Assembly (NCBI GenBank): GCA_011109175.1
Contig: RDEW01000125.1
Location: 6,981 to 55,463 of the forward strand
Source of the DNA: Dicyema japonicum
Taxonomy: Eukaryota; Dicyemida; Rhombozoa; Dicyemidae
Length of the DNA stretch: 48,483 bases
Direction: 5' to 3'
The position numbers were made by a program, and so were the translations under genes. Below the pieces are notes generated by a model, which was not told the origin of the DNA, ran no database searches, and saw nothing but the letters and a program-made list of their open reading frames with translations. Below are positions 30,900 to 42,944 of this stretch, in pieces; the stretch's first letter is position 1; each line of letters opens with the position of its first letter.

Positions 30900-31863
30900 T
30901 AGAAACATGAGAATTGTCCAAAGACCACTTACAGCGAAGATAAAGAGCATTCAGAATACGTGGAATTCCGTCGTAAAAGTTCGTTTATTAATCATGTCAA
31001 GAAATCGACAATAGAAAATGAAACTAAAACATTGGCTAGAAAAAAAGAAAACACCAAAACATGTCGACCAAAACCATTTTAGTCGCTGTGCACAAAGAAC
31101 AAAAGAACTTTGAGACTAAACAAACGTTTAATTCCCCCAAGCCCCTGCACGTTCCTACATTTGCAAGTTTTACCACAAGTTTAAGTTTTAGCACATTCAA
31201 TGTTATCATCTGTGAGACTGACAAAAGCACAGAGCTGAGGATAAAGGCTATTGATGCCAAAATTAACAAGTTGCCCAAAGTTAGCAAAAACAGGTAATAG
31301 TATGAATGATTGAAGTGCTTCCAAAGAAAAGCATGTCCTAGAACAAATTGATTACAACAAAGCTTATGAAAGGGATGTCTCTACTCATGAGGCAACACAG
31401 CCCCCTGAAGAGGAGTTTAATTCCATTTATTGTGAAGGAAATGATTGCCCGCCGAAAACTGGTTTTATTTATTATTGAAATTTTTTAATATATTTTAATA
31501 ATAATTTATTATTATTATTGTTATTATTATTATTATTGTAGAAAACATTGAAGGAAATAATGATGACTTCGAACTAGATGTATTTGTTATTATGATTTAT
31601 AGGTTCCTTTAAGCCATTTATCCGTATTTATTGGAATTAATTTAGGTCTCATCTCTGAATAAACAAAGTCAATCAATTAGACAAATAAAAAATGATGTCG
31701 ATTCAGGTGGTACTTGCATTGTTATGACAGAGCTTGAGAAAACTCCATATCGTGTGCTGCCGCTTCCTGATCCTGTAAGGGATGATAGTGATATAATTAA
31801 TATGAATACTTCTGTTGTTAGGGGTTTGGATTGTTGTGATTGTAGACATTGTGAATAATAGTC
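30900..31863 (+). CDS. Possible spliced protein-coding gene, unrecognised
   Basis: Several protein-like blocks follow one another on the plus strand: KTTYSEDKEHSEYVEFRRKS (about 30,920), the frame 31,061-31,297 (FNVIICETDKSTELRIKAID), KEHVLEQIDYNKAYERDVST (about 31,330), an acidic ENIEGNNDDFELD (31,541-31,579), and an unbroken 72-codon block at 31,648-31,863 (SIRQIKNDVDSGGTCIVMTE, TPYRVLPLPDPVRDDSD). Between the last two, GTATTTG ... AATTTAG makes a plausible intron of about 68 bp in phase 0. TTATTGTAG precedes ENIEGNN. I recognise no family. The first blocks have stops between them, so the model is uncertain; the last block looks best preserved. Confidence 0.3.
31495..31541 (+). repeat. (TTA)n microsatellite
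   Basis: Imperfect TAATAATTTATTATTATTATTG then (TTA)n run ending in TTGTAG. Confidence 0.8.
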
Positions 31864-32811
31864 TTTTAGGGGCGTTCAATGTGTACTCATCACACCGGTT
31901 TTATGGGTTATTTTGCAGACGAATATACTTAATACTAAAAAGAATACAAACGGTGATTAGCAATTTATTATTTGTGTTTTTGTTAATAAATAATTATTAA
32001 TTAATTTACACACGGTACGTACTAATGAAAGAAATCTAGTGTCTGACCTAATGTCGCAGTAAGAACTACCGCTCAATTTATATTATTAAGTTTATCCTGC
32101 TTATGTAATTTTCGAATAATAATTAAAAATCTAAAATTTTTACAGTTTGCGTAATGCAAAAGAGAGGTTTTAAAGTTTTGCATCTCCTGAATTTTTTTCT
32201 GTTGATAAAGTGTAGCAGTGTCCTGAATTTTTTTTACAATAAAAATTACATTTACTTGCTGAGTCCTATTCTCTTTATCCTTATTCTCGTCAACTACAGT
32301 ATGAGGGAAATATGGAAGCTAAGAATCTGTCTACTGTGTTGGGATGTTGTACTACTCGCATTTTAGGAATAATTCAAAAATCCATAAAATTGTGAGCAGT
32401 GTTCTTGAGTTTTCATTTCCCACGTCTTTCTTGTCTTCCCTACGCACATGAGTGGCGTGTGTTATCCGCAAGGATTTGACTATGTGTAGTGCTGGATGGT
32501 ATAGATTAGTGCGATGATTGACTTTTAAGGGAAGACTTCAGAATGTCTTCTTATGATGAGATGAGTGACGATGACCAGCACTTGTGCCAGAGATTACATT
32601 AGAGGATTGAGATATATTTATTTGATTTTGAAGATTTTTTTGTAGTTCGATCATTATTGAATTATTGGAATGAAATTATTAAAAAAATTTCTCAAAATAT
32701 TTGGTTTTTAAGAGGATCACTTGTCTACTAGTCATGCATTTCTTATAAGGGACCTTTGATCTCTTGCACTAATAATGATAATAATCACCTTTTCACGAGA
32801 TCCATAATATT
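31864..32811. other. Spacer with short open frames
   Basis: A 70-codon plus-strand frame (32,154-32,366) is hydrophobic but likely chance in T-rich DNA. At 32,544 an ATG opens a short acidic peptide (MSSYDEMSDDDQHLCQRL) that stops after 19 codons; an in-frame continuation (RIEIYLFDFEDFF) hints at a decayed exon. Neither is recognised. Confidence 0.25.
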
Positions 32812-33095
32812 TATAGCTCCGCATAGGCAGAAGACACATTTTATTTAAGTAAAGAACAGTTAATTTTAACTAATCGTAGAACCAAGAAATGATTTTAACT
32901 TTTTTTTCTTTTTCTTGTGTGTGGGACCTTTCTAGACAATTAATTTTCGCAGTGAGTATCCACTGATGACGGCGTCACTTGTCAACCCTTTCTGCATGGT
33001 AGATGCGTGGAACTTTCCACCAGATGAACAGCAGCGAGAATCGAACCCGTAACCTAAGCCACTTAAGCCCGACACCTAACCACTATGCCCCCTTG
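32812..33095 (-). mobile_element. tRNA-derived SINE, copy 3 (most complete)
   Basis: The minus strand begins at about 33,092 with GGGGGCATAGTGGTTAGGTG (A box) and GGGTTCGATTCTCGC (B box, 33,047-33,033). The body has AGTTCCACGCATCT and AAGTGACGCCGTCATCAGTG, an A/T-rich stretch, and ends ACTTAAATAAAATGTGTCTT. The 5' GGGGGCA finds no TGCCCCC partner after the T arm, so this is not a functional tRNA gene. About 280 bp in total; no poly(A) tail is visible. Other copies: 5,908, 22,255, 33,360, 37,640 and 41,010. Confidence 0.75.
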
Positions 33096-33359
33096 CACTA
33101 ATGCTCAAAAATTCGCGGATTCACAAAAAAGGTTTTGGGATGACAGAGAAGTAGTCTACGGAAAAAACATGGTTCCGACACTCTTGGAGTTCCTAATTCG
33201 AAGGAATAATAGAGGTGTCTAACGAGCTTATGTAGGATCAAAGAAGAAGCATCCAACCTAGGTGATGATAAGATGTATGATTTCCAAAATATTATACATC
33301 AATATTCCCCCTGAGTCGCTGGGCACACTTTCCTCTTGAAGGTATTCACTGATATCTCA

Positions 33360-33482
33360 TTCCTTTCTCCTCTCTCCCGATACTGCACATTTCGGTTGAA
33401 GGTTCCACGCATTAATATGCCTTGGTTTGACGAGTGACGCCATTATCAGTGAACTAAAGTGTGTGTTCTGAAGAGCGAAGAC
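33360..33482 (+). mobile_element. SINE, copy 4 (body and 3' end)
   Basis: GGTTGAAGGTTCCACGCATT and GACGAGTGACGCCATTATCA read in the plus direction, opposite to copy 3, followed directly by TAAAGTGTGTGTTCTG, the SINE end. The A/T-rich middle is deleted. Confidence 0.6.
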
Positions 33483-33689
33483 TGATATGGCTCCCCGGAA
33501 GGTGCGAAATAACTATCTCTTCTAATTATCACCGTCTTATGAGCCCACGACGGAATTCACGGCTTTATCGGCGGTACAAACCGTCGATACAACTGAGAAC
33601 AGATTTTTAAGTTTCCCAAAATGGGGCTGTATTTGGCTAAATAATTTAGTTAAGAACACAAATATTTTATTTATTTAAACATTATCGTT

Positions 33690-34190
33690 CTCCTCGATTG
33701 TCTGTCACATGAATATAGCGTCTCGGGATGATCATCGTCATCAGGTCTCGAATGATCATGTATTTTTAACATGAGTGCTCTACTGGGAGCATCGAAATCA
33801 CTGATAAGATGCCTATGATAATTCTAAATAGGGAATCTTAACATTGACAAAAATCCTTAACTTTTCAATCAATACGACGATGTTCTCAATTCTAGACCTG
33901 GAAAACTTAAAAAGGATCCGAAACCATATAGAGCGATATCGCTTTGTGTTCGATGTCTAAAATCCAGGAAAACCAGCTCTTTCAAAATCATAGATGTTCT
34001 ACAGGATTTATTTTTCAACCTGATTTTAAAAGGGAGGGCGACGTTACTCATCTTTGAGCATTACATTTAATACACATGTATTTATTACATATTCGCCTTG
34101 TGGACGAGGCGAAAGAAGTTCCATAGTATTCGTTATCGGTCAGTTTGTATGACTCTGAAAAGGGCCTAGAATGACACGATGGATCTCGTT
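33690..34190 (-). pseudogene. Weak coding-like region, unrecognised
   Basis: The minus-strand frame 34,051-33,869 (TSMILKELVFLDFRHRTQSD, IALYGFGSF) and flanking scraps (YKLTDNEYYGTSFASSTRRI before it; DHSRPDDDDHPETLYSCDRQ after it) look protein-like but change frame and contain stops. No family recognised. Confidence 0.2.
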
Positions 34191-35402
34191 ATCATGAGGG
34201 GTAACTCCCATTGCGTGTTAAATGTCTGTTGACTATAATGGAGATCATATTCTGAAAATTGACAAATATTAAATGATCCCCAAAAATATTTTTAATTTTA
34301 TTAATCCTATACAACGATGAATAAATTAAGTGAACAATAAATTCAACGATAGAATCGTATAAATTGTTACTGACTTTTAGAGGACAAATACCTTGGACAT
34401 GGAAGCTATTTATATGAGGAATTTGCAGTTAAGGACTTCATTGTGATGTTCTCTATAAAGGATGCAACCAGTTGATTGGGCTAAAGTTGAAGCGGTGATG
34501 AACCCTTTATAGCGCAATATCATGCGGTTCACACCTTTCAAAAGTCAAGATTTTTTGTTGGTTGACAACTTTATCAATTACTTGAAAGATAGTAATTTTC
34601 ATCCGACCACAACAATTCGTGCAAGTCAAAGTCGTTCAGATATTTCCTAGGATGAACATACAAAGAAAACTTGGTATCATCAGGGTCTCTAGAAAGTCTC
34701 ATAAAACCCTCCATATACAAAAAAACAAACAAAAATATTCAGTAGTAGTTTTACAGTCCTTATAAGGAATAAAGTCAATTGTAAAGGTAAATATGGAACT
34801 TTCCGCGTTCTACGTCTTCAGCATGAATCATCCAAACATTCTAAGCTATAATTTAATAAATACAGCAAATAAATTGTCTTTAGTGTGTTTATGGAATAGT
34901 GCCTGAACAGGCAAGAAATCAGAATCTGAAAATGTAATCGGTCCGAGCATAATTTGACGAGCTAAATTTACATTCTACAAGAGAACAGGACAAATCAACC
35001 ATATAACAGGTTTCCCGACAGTAGTAAAAGTATGCCAATCTGTAAATCACTTTATAGTGGTACTGTTGACGTTTCGAGCATAAAACCAGTCCATTCAGAC
35101 ATAAAAAGACAATTTTATAAGTTTATCTTTAAAGTTACGCCTAGAAAATATAATGAGAAGATAAAGGAAATTTATCTTATAAAACAGGGTTAAATGAGTC
35201 CAGAGTGTCCAACTAAAATTCACCCAACTAAATACTAGTAAATCGTGTCTAAAGTAGAACGACGGGGTACATATTTTCATATGAAGGTTGATTTGATTTG
35301 TTTGAAGGGAATAAATATCAGAAAATGGCCTATAAAACCCACGACGTTGTCCAAATTGATTGGATTATCTCCCAGACACCTATTTTGGCTTATAAAGACA
35401 AA
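34191..35402. other. No recognisable gene
   Basis: Open frames of 61-88 codons near 35,095-35,511 lie on both strands, but none shows a motif. The minus-strand part next to 35,403 may still belong to the karyopherin-like relic. Confidence 0.3.
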
Positions 35403-36058
35403 TTACAACTCCAAACGTTTGAAAATCAAATCAAAGAAGGAATATGAGAATTCCAAGGCAGGTGTGAACCTCAAATCAACAAATACTCTCAATAAATTCG
35501 CTATTATCTGAACAAGAATGTCTTTGTCGATTGATTTGAGGTAAGTTGTGAGTGAGTCAAGAGCAATTGTGTTATTTTCCAATGTTAAGTAAACAAATAA
35601 TTGCAGGTTGTCACTCAAATATGATTTGATGAATTCAATTGGAACTAGTTTTTCGCAAACCGCCCACGTGAGGGATATCTTCCTAGACAAAATCACAACT
35701 ACAGTCAGAAATGACTCCAAACCGGTTGAGATGGTCTTGTTTTCCTGAGTGTTAGGTATAATCATGGGTTCAGTCCATATTTCTCCATCAATTCAATAAC
35801 AGGTCCCCAAGTCTTGTTGCTCGACTGATCATCGGCAACAGACATAGCCAGGTAAACTAAATATTAATTTAAGACAACACAAAATATGTAGCAGGTCTCC
35901 GTCGGTAACCCACAAATAATATTTAGCATATTGAAGTATTCAACATCCCCTTCTAAGCATGTATAAATCGTCATACATAGTCCCCTTTTATAATTCATTT
36001 CTTCTCCATCATTTTGCTTAAATTCTGAGAATGTGAGAAAGATGTGCACTAATGTCAT
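35403..36058 (-). pseudogene. Karyopherin-like (HEAT-repeat) gene relic
   Basis: Blocks read leftward are the frame 36,058-35,864, then YLAMSVADDQSSNKTWGPVI and ELMEKYGLNP, then the 120-codon frame 35,765-35,403 (FLTVVVILSRKISLTWAVCE, PIEFIKSYLSDNLQLFVYLT, DKDILVQIIANLLRVFVDLR). The alternating amphipathic helices and the 'LA..AD......W...I..L..KY' block resemble the N-terminal third of the transportin-3/importin-13 group, which carries cargo through nuclear pores. The match is by pattern only. One in-frame stop and one frame change separate the last two blocks. A 24-nt GT...TTTAG segment lies before YLAMSV; it could be a tiny intron or decay. Confidence 0.35.
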
Positions 36059-36854
36059 TTAAATATCTTCAAAATTTGTTCTGAGTGAAATATGGGACTA
36101 ATCTGTCTAAACGGTACGGGGCAAACTTCTATACTTTGCTTCCATACTCTTCGTATATCTAATATTAAATTAACTCTTTAAAAAATTATTCAATTAATTC
36201 AAGTCTGAAAATATGTATTCTTTCTATAATGTCGCCTCCATTTTCAGGTTCTATGGAATAAATCGGATAATTCTCTTCGACAATATAGCGATCTCTAGGA
36301 CCCATCGCGATTATGGGAGTAATCGGTGGTTTTGTTGACAAGAGACGTTTTGATTGACAAAAAACACACTTTTCTATTATCCCAGCGATTTCAGACTTCG
36401 TTACACCACATAGTTTAGTTTTTAATTTAGAGAAAATACTATCTCTACCAAAATGATTTAAATTGTGCTCAGCCTAAAATTAATCTAAACAATTTATTAC
36501 TTCTATGGATTTGAATTTCAACTCAATATCTTCAACACAAAAGAATCGCAACTTGTAGCCTTTCTCCTATAGTAAGTTCTTTCTTTGTCAAAAATAAAAT
36601 TTATAGCTATTTCTTTAATCGATCTCTTTCCCGTCTTAAGATGTTTAACTCCTCCTTCATTTCCTTTATTTTTTTCCAAAGTTTCTCTTGAAATTTGCAC
36701 CAGACGCATTTCATCACGCTAAATTAACTAATTAATTTTATAGATATTTTATTTCTCAATTAATATAATTTGTAAATTCCAATAGTTTTTAAAAATTCTT
36801 AATATTTTTTAATTCAATCTGTGAACAGTGACGATTTATCAACTGTGACATATT
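36059..36854. other. No recognisable gene
   Basis: A minus-strand frame of 63 codons at 36,518-36,709 (QISRETLEKNKGNEGGVKHL) has no motif. AT-rich otherwise. Confidence 0.4.
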
Positions 36855-37375
36855 ATGACTCTTGAATCTGATAATGATGTTCTACTTTCCTATGCGGATG
36901 ATATTGTGTTGGCTTCGCGAGATCAGGAGTTTCAGAAGTCCATAGAAATAATACAAATTAACATGGACAGGCTTAATGCCTGGATAATGGAAAACCGGCT
37001 CGTGGTGAATGCAGAGAAGTCGTCTACGTCACTATTTTCTCTGACAAAAAATTGGAAAGGAAGACAGTCACCTTGAAGTTAAACAAGGTCGGCATCTTTT
37101 TCAACAGATGTCAAAGGATTTTGGGTGTTACAATTGATATGCATCATGACACGTAGAAGACATTCTATTGAAATGTGAGAAGAAACTGAACGTATTGAAA
37201 AGTTTATCGGGACTATGGAAGAGTGGTACTCACCCAGTCTTGATGAACGTGTACAAACAGTACATCAGTCATCCCCTATATTGGAGAACACGAGTTTCCT
37301 CACAAAAGACACAAGTACAGCAGCTGGCTTTCCTAAAATGTAACACCACTCTCACGTGTTGGATGGAGGACTAGT
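36855..37375 (+). mobile_element. Jockey/CR1-like LINE RT fragment with YADD
   Basis: The frame 36,855-37,076 has LLSYADDIVLAS (YADD at 36,891-36,902), the catalytic motif C, then MDRLNAWIMENRLVVNAEKS. A frame change leads to FNRCQRILGVTIDMH and the frame 37,168-37,374 (MKCEKKLNVLKSLSGLWKSG, THPVLMNVYKQYI). The same order occurs at 10,540-10,880 and partly at 45,975-46,150, with clear homology. Both catalytic Asp are kept, but the fragment lacks everything before motif C. Confidence 0.85.
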
Positions 37376-37639
37376 TGAAAATTCAAATGTAAAATTCCGT
37401 TTAGCAGCATCCAGTCCCAGTCTATGAATAAACTAATCCTTTGAAGCTAGAGGAGGGAGTCTGTCTACGACCAATAATCCAAGGGAGACCATGTGAATAG
37501 TAAACTCGAGGACAAATCTGAATTGTGCGTAGATTGAACCCTTCTCCAGTTATCGAGGCCGAATTCTTGCCTGCTGTTTCCGAGAGACTTCGCCTCTAGC
37601 TGAGATATCCCCGACTGTTAGAATGCACGTGAATGCGAG

Positions 37640-37800
37640 CGACCTGTCAGAATGCTCTTTAATTTCTTTTTTTCTTTTGTTGGATGTGAAACCTATTCAG
37701 ACGATCTGGTTTTGCAATAAAGTATTCACTGATGATGACGTCACTCGTCATACTCAAAACATCATAGATGTGTGGAACCTCAACGTGAATGTAGTTTCCA
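37640..37800 (-). mobile_element. SINE, copy 5 (body)
   Basis: On the minus strand GAGGTTCCACACATCT and GACGAGTGACGTCATCATCA match the SINE body at 33.0 and 6.0 kb. The head and 3' end are not clear. Confidence 0.6.
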
Positions 37801-37904
37801 TTTCCTCCTACATACCGATTTCTCTTACTTAACCCGTATTAAAGATTTCGGAAAGAATATTATTAAACCTCCGTATTTACAAATCACAAAATGACTTTAG
37901 TTCC

Positions 37905-38125
37905 TTTCACTCACCGGATCTAGCATGTTTTTTTCTGTATGTTCCGATTTCGCTTCCTACCCGATGATGTTCCTCGTGGATCTGTTATTTCAACTTCACG
38001 TTTAATCTATACCTCAGCGACATTACAAAGACTCAGAAAACGATTTTTCTTTCATACACCGATGACCTTATAATTGCATCCTGGTATAAAAACATTAAAT
38101 TGAACTTACAACTTGAACCAGTTTT
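37905..38125 (+). mobile_element. LINE RT fragment, motifs B and C
   Basis: DVPRGSVIS (motif B, usually GVPQGSVLSP) at about 37,965, then after a frame change FNLYLSDITKTQKTIFLSYT and DDLIIASWYKN. The catalytic box reads YTDD. This is a different RT family from the copy at 36,855. It lies between a SINE body and the PHD-LINE copy; both ends are truncated. Confidence 0.75.
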
Positions 38126-38218
38126 ATTCTAATAACACATTTTTAGATTTTTTATTTTAATAGTTTTTTTTAATTTTATTGTGATTAATTTAATTTTTTT
38201 AGGCCAATTTATGATGTA

Positions 38219-39845
38219 ACAATAAAATATTATTTATTAACTATGGGGGAGCGTCTGCTGACATCACGGAGTAAACGTTTCCGCGAACAACTGCGATACC
38301 AATTCTTTGCCTCAGCCAGACCGCTTCCCGCACGTCTTTCTTGCGGTGGGCCAATTTTAGAAGAACATCCAGGTTTTCTCTTTCCTTTAGGAAAGAGGCT
38401 GTAATACTTCCTGCCGTACCAGACGTCTCGATTGCTACCGGTACAAAACGGTAGCGGTCTCCAATTTTGCCATATTTATTAATCTTGATTTTCTCGGCCA
38501 GATCGGTTGCCGATCCAGCAGACTGCGCCGATCTGAGTATCATCGAGTTCGAAAAAGAATCCACAACAGTGCAGTCCCATACAAGCGATTTTTCCTCAGT
38601 GAACGGAGAGATAGTTAACCCATCCAGTCTATTCCCATCTCCGCGGTCCAATCTCACAGGCTCCAGTACTGCCGGGAAGCCTGCCGTTTCAAGAGCTCGC
38701 ATGACAATGTTGTTCATAGCAGCATGGCGGGGTGCTCTGCCCGCATTCTTTTTGCACGAGAGCGGGTGCAGCCCTTTGGCATCGAAGATCCCTCCACAGC
38801 GACATTGGTGTTCGAGGCAAACATCAACTCTTAGGCGTTGTGCAATCCCAATCCGAATACAGTCATAGTAAAAGGGTCCCCAGGGAGGAACACGGGAGTG
38901 CATCCAGCCACGCTTCGCTCCCATGGTTGGCGGCGGACACGAGGCATGCAAGACAATGCTGGTTGGCCTCAGACTTTAGCACGTCGAAGATATTCTTGGA
39001 GTAGATATCATCCCAGTCACGTTGCTTCGAAGGATCGTTCGGCATATCCAAACCAGTTTCACACCATTCGCGACGAGCTTCGTCGAAGACTCTTTCCCAA
39101 GAAAGTCCGGTTGTAGAACGTAGGATTTCTTGGACCAAAGGTTCACTCTCTTTTTAAGTTTTTCCGGGCCATTCAAATAAACCGAAGGATTGGAATCAGA
39201 ATGTCTTGATTTCTTGACTTCCGTCTTGGTGAGAGAAAGCACATAGAAAACCTGGATGTTCTTCATTTTTGAAGAAAGGGAGTTCCCAAGTGTCGTGATT
39301 TCCTCTGTATTCTGTTGAACTCCTTTTGAGTCGATAATTGGAATTCCAAGGGCCATCGGAGCAAAACTGAGGAGTTTTAGCCAGGCCTCCAGGTCGTCGG
39401 ACGTGAGAGCATCATCAATTGCAGAGGCCAGGCATGTAGCCGCAGGGATCCGTCCGGGTCTTGGGATCCTGATTGGGATCTTCCTGGCTTTCCTTATATC
39501 CGACAAGAAAAGCAAGAGGTTGTCCATATCATTGAAGTCTAGAGGCTCGTTTGGTTCAACGTGCTCGTTTGGAATGATCCTCTGGGTTTTCCAACCAGTT
39601 CCCATGCAGACACTGCAGTTCCACAGGCAGAGCGAGCACGCAGCCCGCTGAGACATCTTTATGCATCCAAGGTGGAAAAAGTCACGACAAGACGAGCAGA
39701 AAAGTCCATATTTGCGTGCATTGGCAAAACCGCATGTAGAGCATGTAGTGTCCAGTCTCTTGGGTGTAATGTGTGTTGCTCCATTGTATGAACTACGTTC
39801 CATGATGATACAATTACTCACAACAAGACCACACGTGATTTATTG
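38219..39845 (-). mobile_element. PHD-finger LINE, copy D: N-terminus fused to C-terminus
   Basis: The 281-codon frame 39,821-38,976 starts with a PHD finger: C-x2-C (CSTCG), CSSC, FFHLGC, CSLC and WNCSVC. The linker follows (ARKIPIRIPRPGRIPAATCL, LEAWLKLLSFAPMALGIP), then FYVLSLTKTEVKK, and a jump to the C-terminal region without an RT palm. That region reads ERVFDEARREWCETGLDMPN in frame 39,138-38,863. The 236-codon frame 38,951-38,241 has C50-x-C52, H62 and C66, the altered PD site (RLDG, Pro lost) and VWDCTVVD. It ends IGIAVVRGNVYSVMSADAPP then TAG, with the 3' end TTAATAAATAATATTTTATT. The clean RT loss with both ends kept recalls copy A. Confidence 0.85.
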
Positions 39846-42800
39846 AATTTAATTAAAAGAAAAACTTTTTACTAATATAGTTTTTTGGTTCATTCAACAT
39901 TCTCATTTAGAATGTGAATGATATAGATGTCTCTATACACATCGAAATCCTCAATAACAATATTTACAACAGAATGGAGATTTTATTTACAATTTTAATA
40001 AATAGATTAATATACAAAGAATTATGAGAAAATTAACGAGTAAATTAACTAATTAAAGGGATTTTAATCCAGAATGCTGATAATCCCCTTTCTGTTTCAT
40101 TAACGAATTCCATTAATACGATTATACAATTTAGTCATCTTATAGACATCAAAATAATTTTAAAGTAAATTTGTTCAACAGTAAAAACGAATTAGACACA
40201 GCTGATAAGAAACAGTGAGCTTTGCCGCGGAAGATTTCAAGGCGTTAAAAAAGTATCGTAAATCTCTTAGCTGCCGAATAGGAATACATTTTTACTAAGA
40301 CAAAAGTAAAGAAAAGCATTGGTATTTCAAACATTTACATTAAAATTGGTCACGTAGATATATAAATTCACTTGACCCTCGCAAATAGATAATTTTTGGT
40401 TTCTTAGAATTTGTGCCATTTTGAAAAAATAAAATCAATCAATTTGAAGAGCAATTTTTTGAGAAAATGCCTTTAAATAAACAAAAAAATTAAGTTTTAT
40501 TAAAATAATATTTAATACCTAACTGTTTTTTCTTCGCTTCAATAAGAAAAACTTCTGATCTACTCATCGGATACGTCTTCCTAAGCCATTTTTGTAAAAA
40601 AAATCCGTATCTTTTAAACTCAATTTTTTATTTTTTTCAATTTGTATTAAAAAATTAAAATTAATAACGAAAATAAGATTTTTTTAGAAAAAAATTTCAA
40701 AATGTAGCCAATTTAAAGATTGGCAAATTTGCGAGGGTCGGCTGTACTTAAATTTCTGGGTTAAATGTTATTTTTATATTTTTAAAGTTATCCGAGTTTT
40801 TTTCTCTTCGAACAAAAGAATTTTAATTTCATACAACTATTTTGTTTCCTTTCCATCGGAATGTGCTAAAAGAATATTGAAAATTTCTCTCGAAGAAAAA
40901 AAATGGATCCTATGCTTGCTACCCCTTCGTTTTGGAGGAATTTGGTCCCTCTTACGATTGATTCTAACTTCTTGCCTTTTCTTTCATCAGTTAACGCTTC
41001 TACCTGTCTAGGCAGAAATCACACTTTATTTAAGAAGAAAACAGGCATGATATCTAATCCGATTATTCCAAGTTAATGTTCTTGGGTTTTCATTCTTTTT
41101 TGATTATATGGTGCAGCATCGGATAGTAACAACAACAAATTTTCTCGTTCTACCTGTATATTTTAAACAAAATCCATGACAAATGATTGAGGACGATAGA
41201 GTGGATCGAGAATTTTGTACTCAACAAGATCATAATCCTACGGATTCTTATACTTCCAATCAATCATAATAAAGATTTTCCCATTGTTCTCTAACTTCAG
41301 ATTCATCTATTAAAACCTTATTTCCCTATTTCATGATTTAAAAGTGATTCCACAACGTTTCTGCAAGTAGACTCAGATGTAACAATGACATTCAGTAGAT
41401 TAAAAATGAGTTGACGCCTGACAAATTTAGTTTATACAAGTAAATTATATATTTTCTTGTTAATGTTAATTTTGATGGTTTTCCACTCAGCATAACAAGG
41501 AATAGTAATCTCCACGTGGTTGAAAAGTACTTCACAGTCGAGGCGAAAATGTTTTGTGATGGATTCATCCAACTGGAAAGGACTTCCGCGAGCTAACGTT
41601 AAGACCTAAGAGGTATATATTTTCTGTCAGTCTACTGAATATCTCCCAGCCTCGTCTATTGAATTCAGTCCAGATTAAACTCATACTTCCAATCCGTCGT
41701 CGATAAACTTGCCTTCCAAATCCATCTGTAGTTCTTGAATCTCTTTATTTCCGTCTGTTTCATTTAAACTCATAGTAATCCTCTCAAGCATAAAACGATT
41801 GAATTTTGGTAGTTTGAAAAACCGTCATTCACTTTCCATGTAGGAATTCCTATTAGTGAGGAGAAGCTGAATAAATAAAATCTGTTATAGTATGTCGAGT
41901 CCAACCTCAGTACGTGTCCAAAAAGTCTCCAACGAGAGCTAATGATCTCGAGACTTATTGGTGTACAGTCACACTTATTGTACAGTCTTTACCGCGATGA
42001 CCAGGACATTTCAGTTATGGTTCTTAGATGATTCCTGTGAAACGAGTCTCGCCTCTTTAATTTTTTTTTGAGGTGGCTCAGGTCCCAGAGTTGTATAGGA
42101 GGATTGGTTATAAAATTTTTCCATAAACCTGTTTCTATAACATAATTTTAAATATTGAGATTGATAGTTCAGTTTGATTGTAGATTCTAATTATTTGACT
42201 TTATTTTTAGACTTTTCACTCATGAATGTATGGGACCATTACTAAGTTGTGTTGACATTTCGAGTCACCTTAAAAATGCCAGATGAAGCTTAAAATGGCA
42301 GACTGGAAAACTTTGTAAATAGCTTTATAGATAGGTGAAAAATCCGATTACACTACAACTAAAAAAGAATTGGAGACCTCAAACCTGTGAGAGGGATTTA
42401 CAGGGGGATAGTACGCTATTCTTTGTTCTGTATATCGAACCGTTAAATAGATCACTTAACTTGAGTTAGCACAAACTTACGTCAAATGGCTCTTGTGCAG
42501 AAAAAAGATTTCGGTCGGAGGCGCTTATGACTTTCTTACAGAACAAAAAGTTTTTCTGTAGAAATTAGAGTGTCCTTACTACAAACAATGTAACATTTAG
42601 CCAATAAGTGCGTTAGTATTCTCAACGACACTATTTGTGGAGTCATAATGTGCTTTTTGAGATTTTTTGTGTGACAAGTATGGAATATCATCCGAAAAGA
42701 TACTGACTCATAGAGTGGAGTCTTTTATAGGGAATGCAAAAATTTCAGTAAAGATGGACTAAGTAATCTCGTTTTAAGGAAAAAAAACAGTGATTATTTA

Positions 42801-42944
42801 GATTGATTTTGTCTTGATCTAAGATGATTGAATCATATGCCGTGGGATCTACCTGACTCGGAAGACGGCAGTGCTTAATCGACATCCAAATAGGATCCCT
42901 TTCTTCTTTACTCAAGGAGGTTCCAACAAAGGTGGATATAGATA
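39846..42944. other. Long spacer without recognisable genes
   Basis: Mostly AT-rich. One SINE piece lies at 41,010. No open frame longer than about 60 codons carries a motif. Confidence 0.45.
41010..41110 (-). mobile_element. SINE, copy 6 (3' end)
   Basis: TAGGCAGAAATCACACTTTA then TTTAAG..GAA..ACAGG..TGATAT matches the 3' ends at 32,825 and 22,270. The body is lost after about 100 bp. Confidence 0.45.

Noticed and set aside
31061-31297. ESCRT-III (CHMP5-like) gene
   Set aside because: Only a short IKAIDAKINKL-like helix recalls the family; neighbouring blocks do not match its later part.
33030-33095. tRNA gene on the minus strand
   Set aside because: A and B boxes are present, but the 5' GGGGGCA has no pairing partner after the T arm, and a SINE body with other copies follows.
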